NCBI RefSeq assembly: GCF_009674805.1 | Contig: NZ_WKKI01000004.1 | Span: 106,656 to 170,655, forward strand | Source of the DNA: Metabacillus lacus | GTDB taxonomy: Bacteria; Bacillota; Bacilli; Bacillales; Bacillaceae | Direction: 5' to 3' | DNA: 64,000 bases | Shown: in pieces, positions 63,930 to 64,000 of the stretch | How positions within the stretch are numbered: the first letter of the stretch is position 1 | Layout of the letters: each line of letters opens with the position of its first letter | The notes under the pieces: generated by a model | What the model was told of the DNA's origin: nothing | Database searches by the model: none | The model's input: the letters and a program-made list of their open reading frames with translations, nothing else | Translations under genes and position numbers: made by a program

Positions 63930-64000
63930 TGACTCCCAATAGATGTTAAGTCAAAGGACTAAGAATATATCTGCTGATTGGAGCGGAGGGTGCTTGACTC
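63930..64000. repeat. 394-base tandem repeat, copy 3 (cut by window end)
   Basis: Identical start to copies 1 and 2 through GGAGCGGAGGGTGCTTGACT; the rest is outside the window. Confidence 0.85.

Noticed and set aside
63141..64000. 394-base tandem array as an insertion sequence or prophage end
   Set aside because: No transposase or integrase frame and no target duplication visible; a tandem repeat explains it fully.

Overview
The window is a low-to-moderate GC, Gram-positive, endospore-forming chromosome of the Bacillaceae type. The gene order hisS, amidase, dtd, relA, apt, recJ, secDF, spoVB, yajC, tgt, queA, ruvBA, bofC, safA, nad genes, niaR, pheAB, obg, spo0B, rpmA, prp, rplU, spoIVFAB, minCD, mreBCD, radC, maf, spoIIB follows the Bacillus subtilis backbone. 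Sporulation genes (spoVB, bofC, safA, spo0B, spoIVFA/FB, spoIIB, a YhcN/YlaJ lipoprotein) make an endospore former certain. An RNase E/G gene, two crcB genes and a retractile type IV pilus locus separate it from B. subtilis 168. I do not name a species. Almost all genes run on the minus strand.

Layout. 1-1450: 5' part of hisS, its T-box leader and promoter, and a 58-residue YrzK-like gene. 1585-3276: secreted SH3b/amidase protein, followed by three copies of a structured interspersed repeat. 3800-11000: dtd, relA, apt, recJ, a LapA-like protein and a CDF metal transporter. 11108-17160: secDF, a post-transcriptional regulator, spoVB, DUF421 and TIGR04086-like membrane proteins, yajC. 17187-23926: tgt, queA, DUF2905, ruvB, ruvA, bofC, a spore lipoprotein, nadE. 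24141-31158: safA, nadBCA, and divergent nifS-niaR. 31636-38558: pheA, pheB, a second repeat array, obg, spo0B, rpmA, prp, rplU, rng. 38613-47989: spoIVFA/FB, crcB pair, mreBCD-minCD, radC, maf, spoIIB. 48105-62839: type IV pilus locus. 62840-64000: tandem 394-base repeat without a credible gene.

How the genes work together. nadB, nadC and nadA make NAD de novo, nifS supplies sulfur for the NadA iron-sulfur cluster, and NiaR is the expected repressor. A candidate operator lies between the divergent nadB and nifS genes. nadE, the last enzyme of the pathway, lies nearby. mreBCD-minCD sets cell shape and division site; the spo genes act in engulfment, sigma-K activation, cortex and coat assembly.

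The most distinctive region is the pilus locus. In B. subtilis spoIIB is followed by comC, a lone prepilin peptidase gene. Here the peptidase sits inside an operon with pilB, pilT, pilC, pilM, pilN, pilO and two prepilins. That operon is headed by three accessory genes with no obvious pilus role: a membrane protein with a thrice-repeated FLDIR motif, a PRC-barrel protein, and a degenerate VanW-like protein. Divergently transcribed are three minor prepilins, the last a 577-residue PilX-like protein. The second notable signal is the interspersed repeat directly after the stop codons of the amidase gene and obg. It always lies in sense orientation, and its hairpin arms differ between copies while staying complementary.
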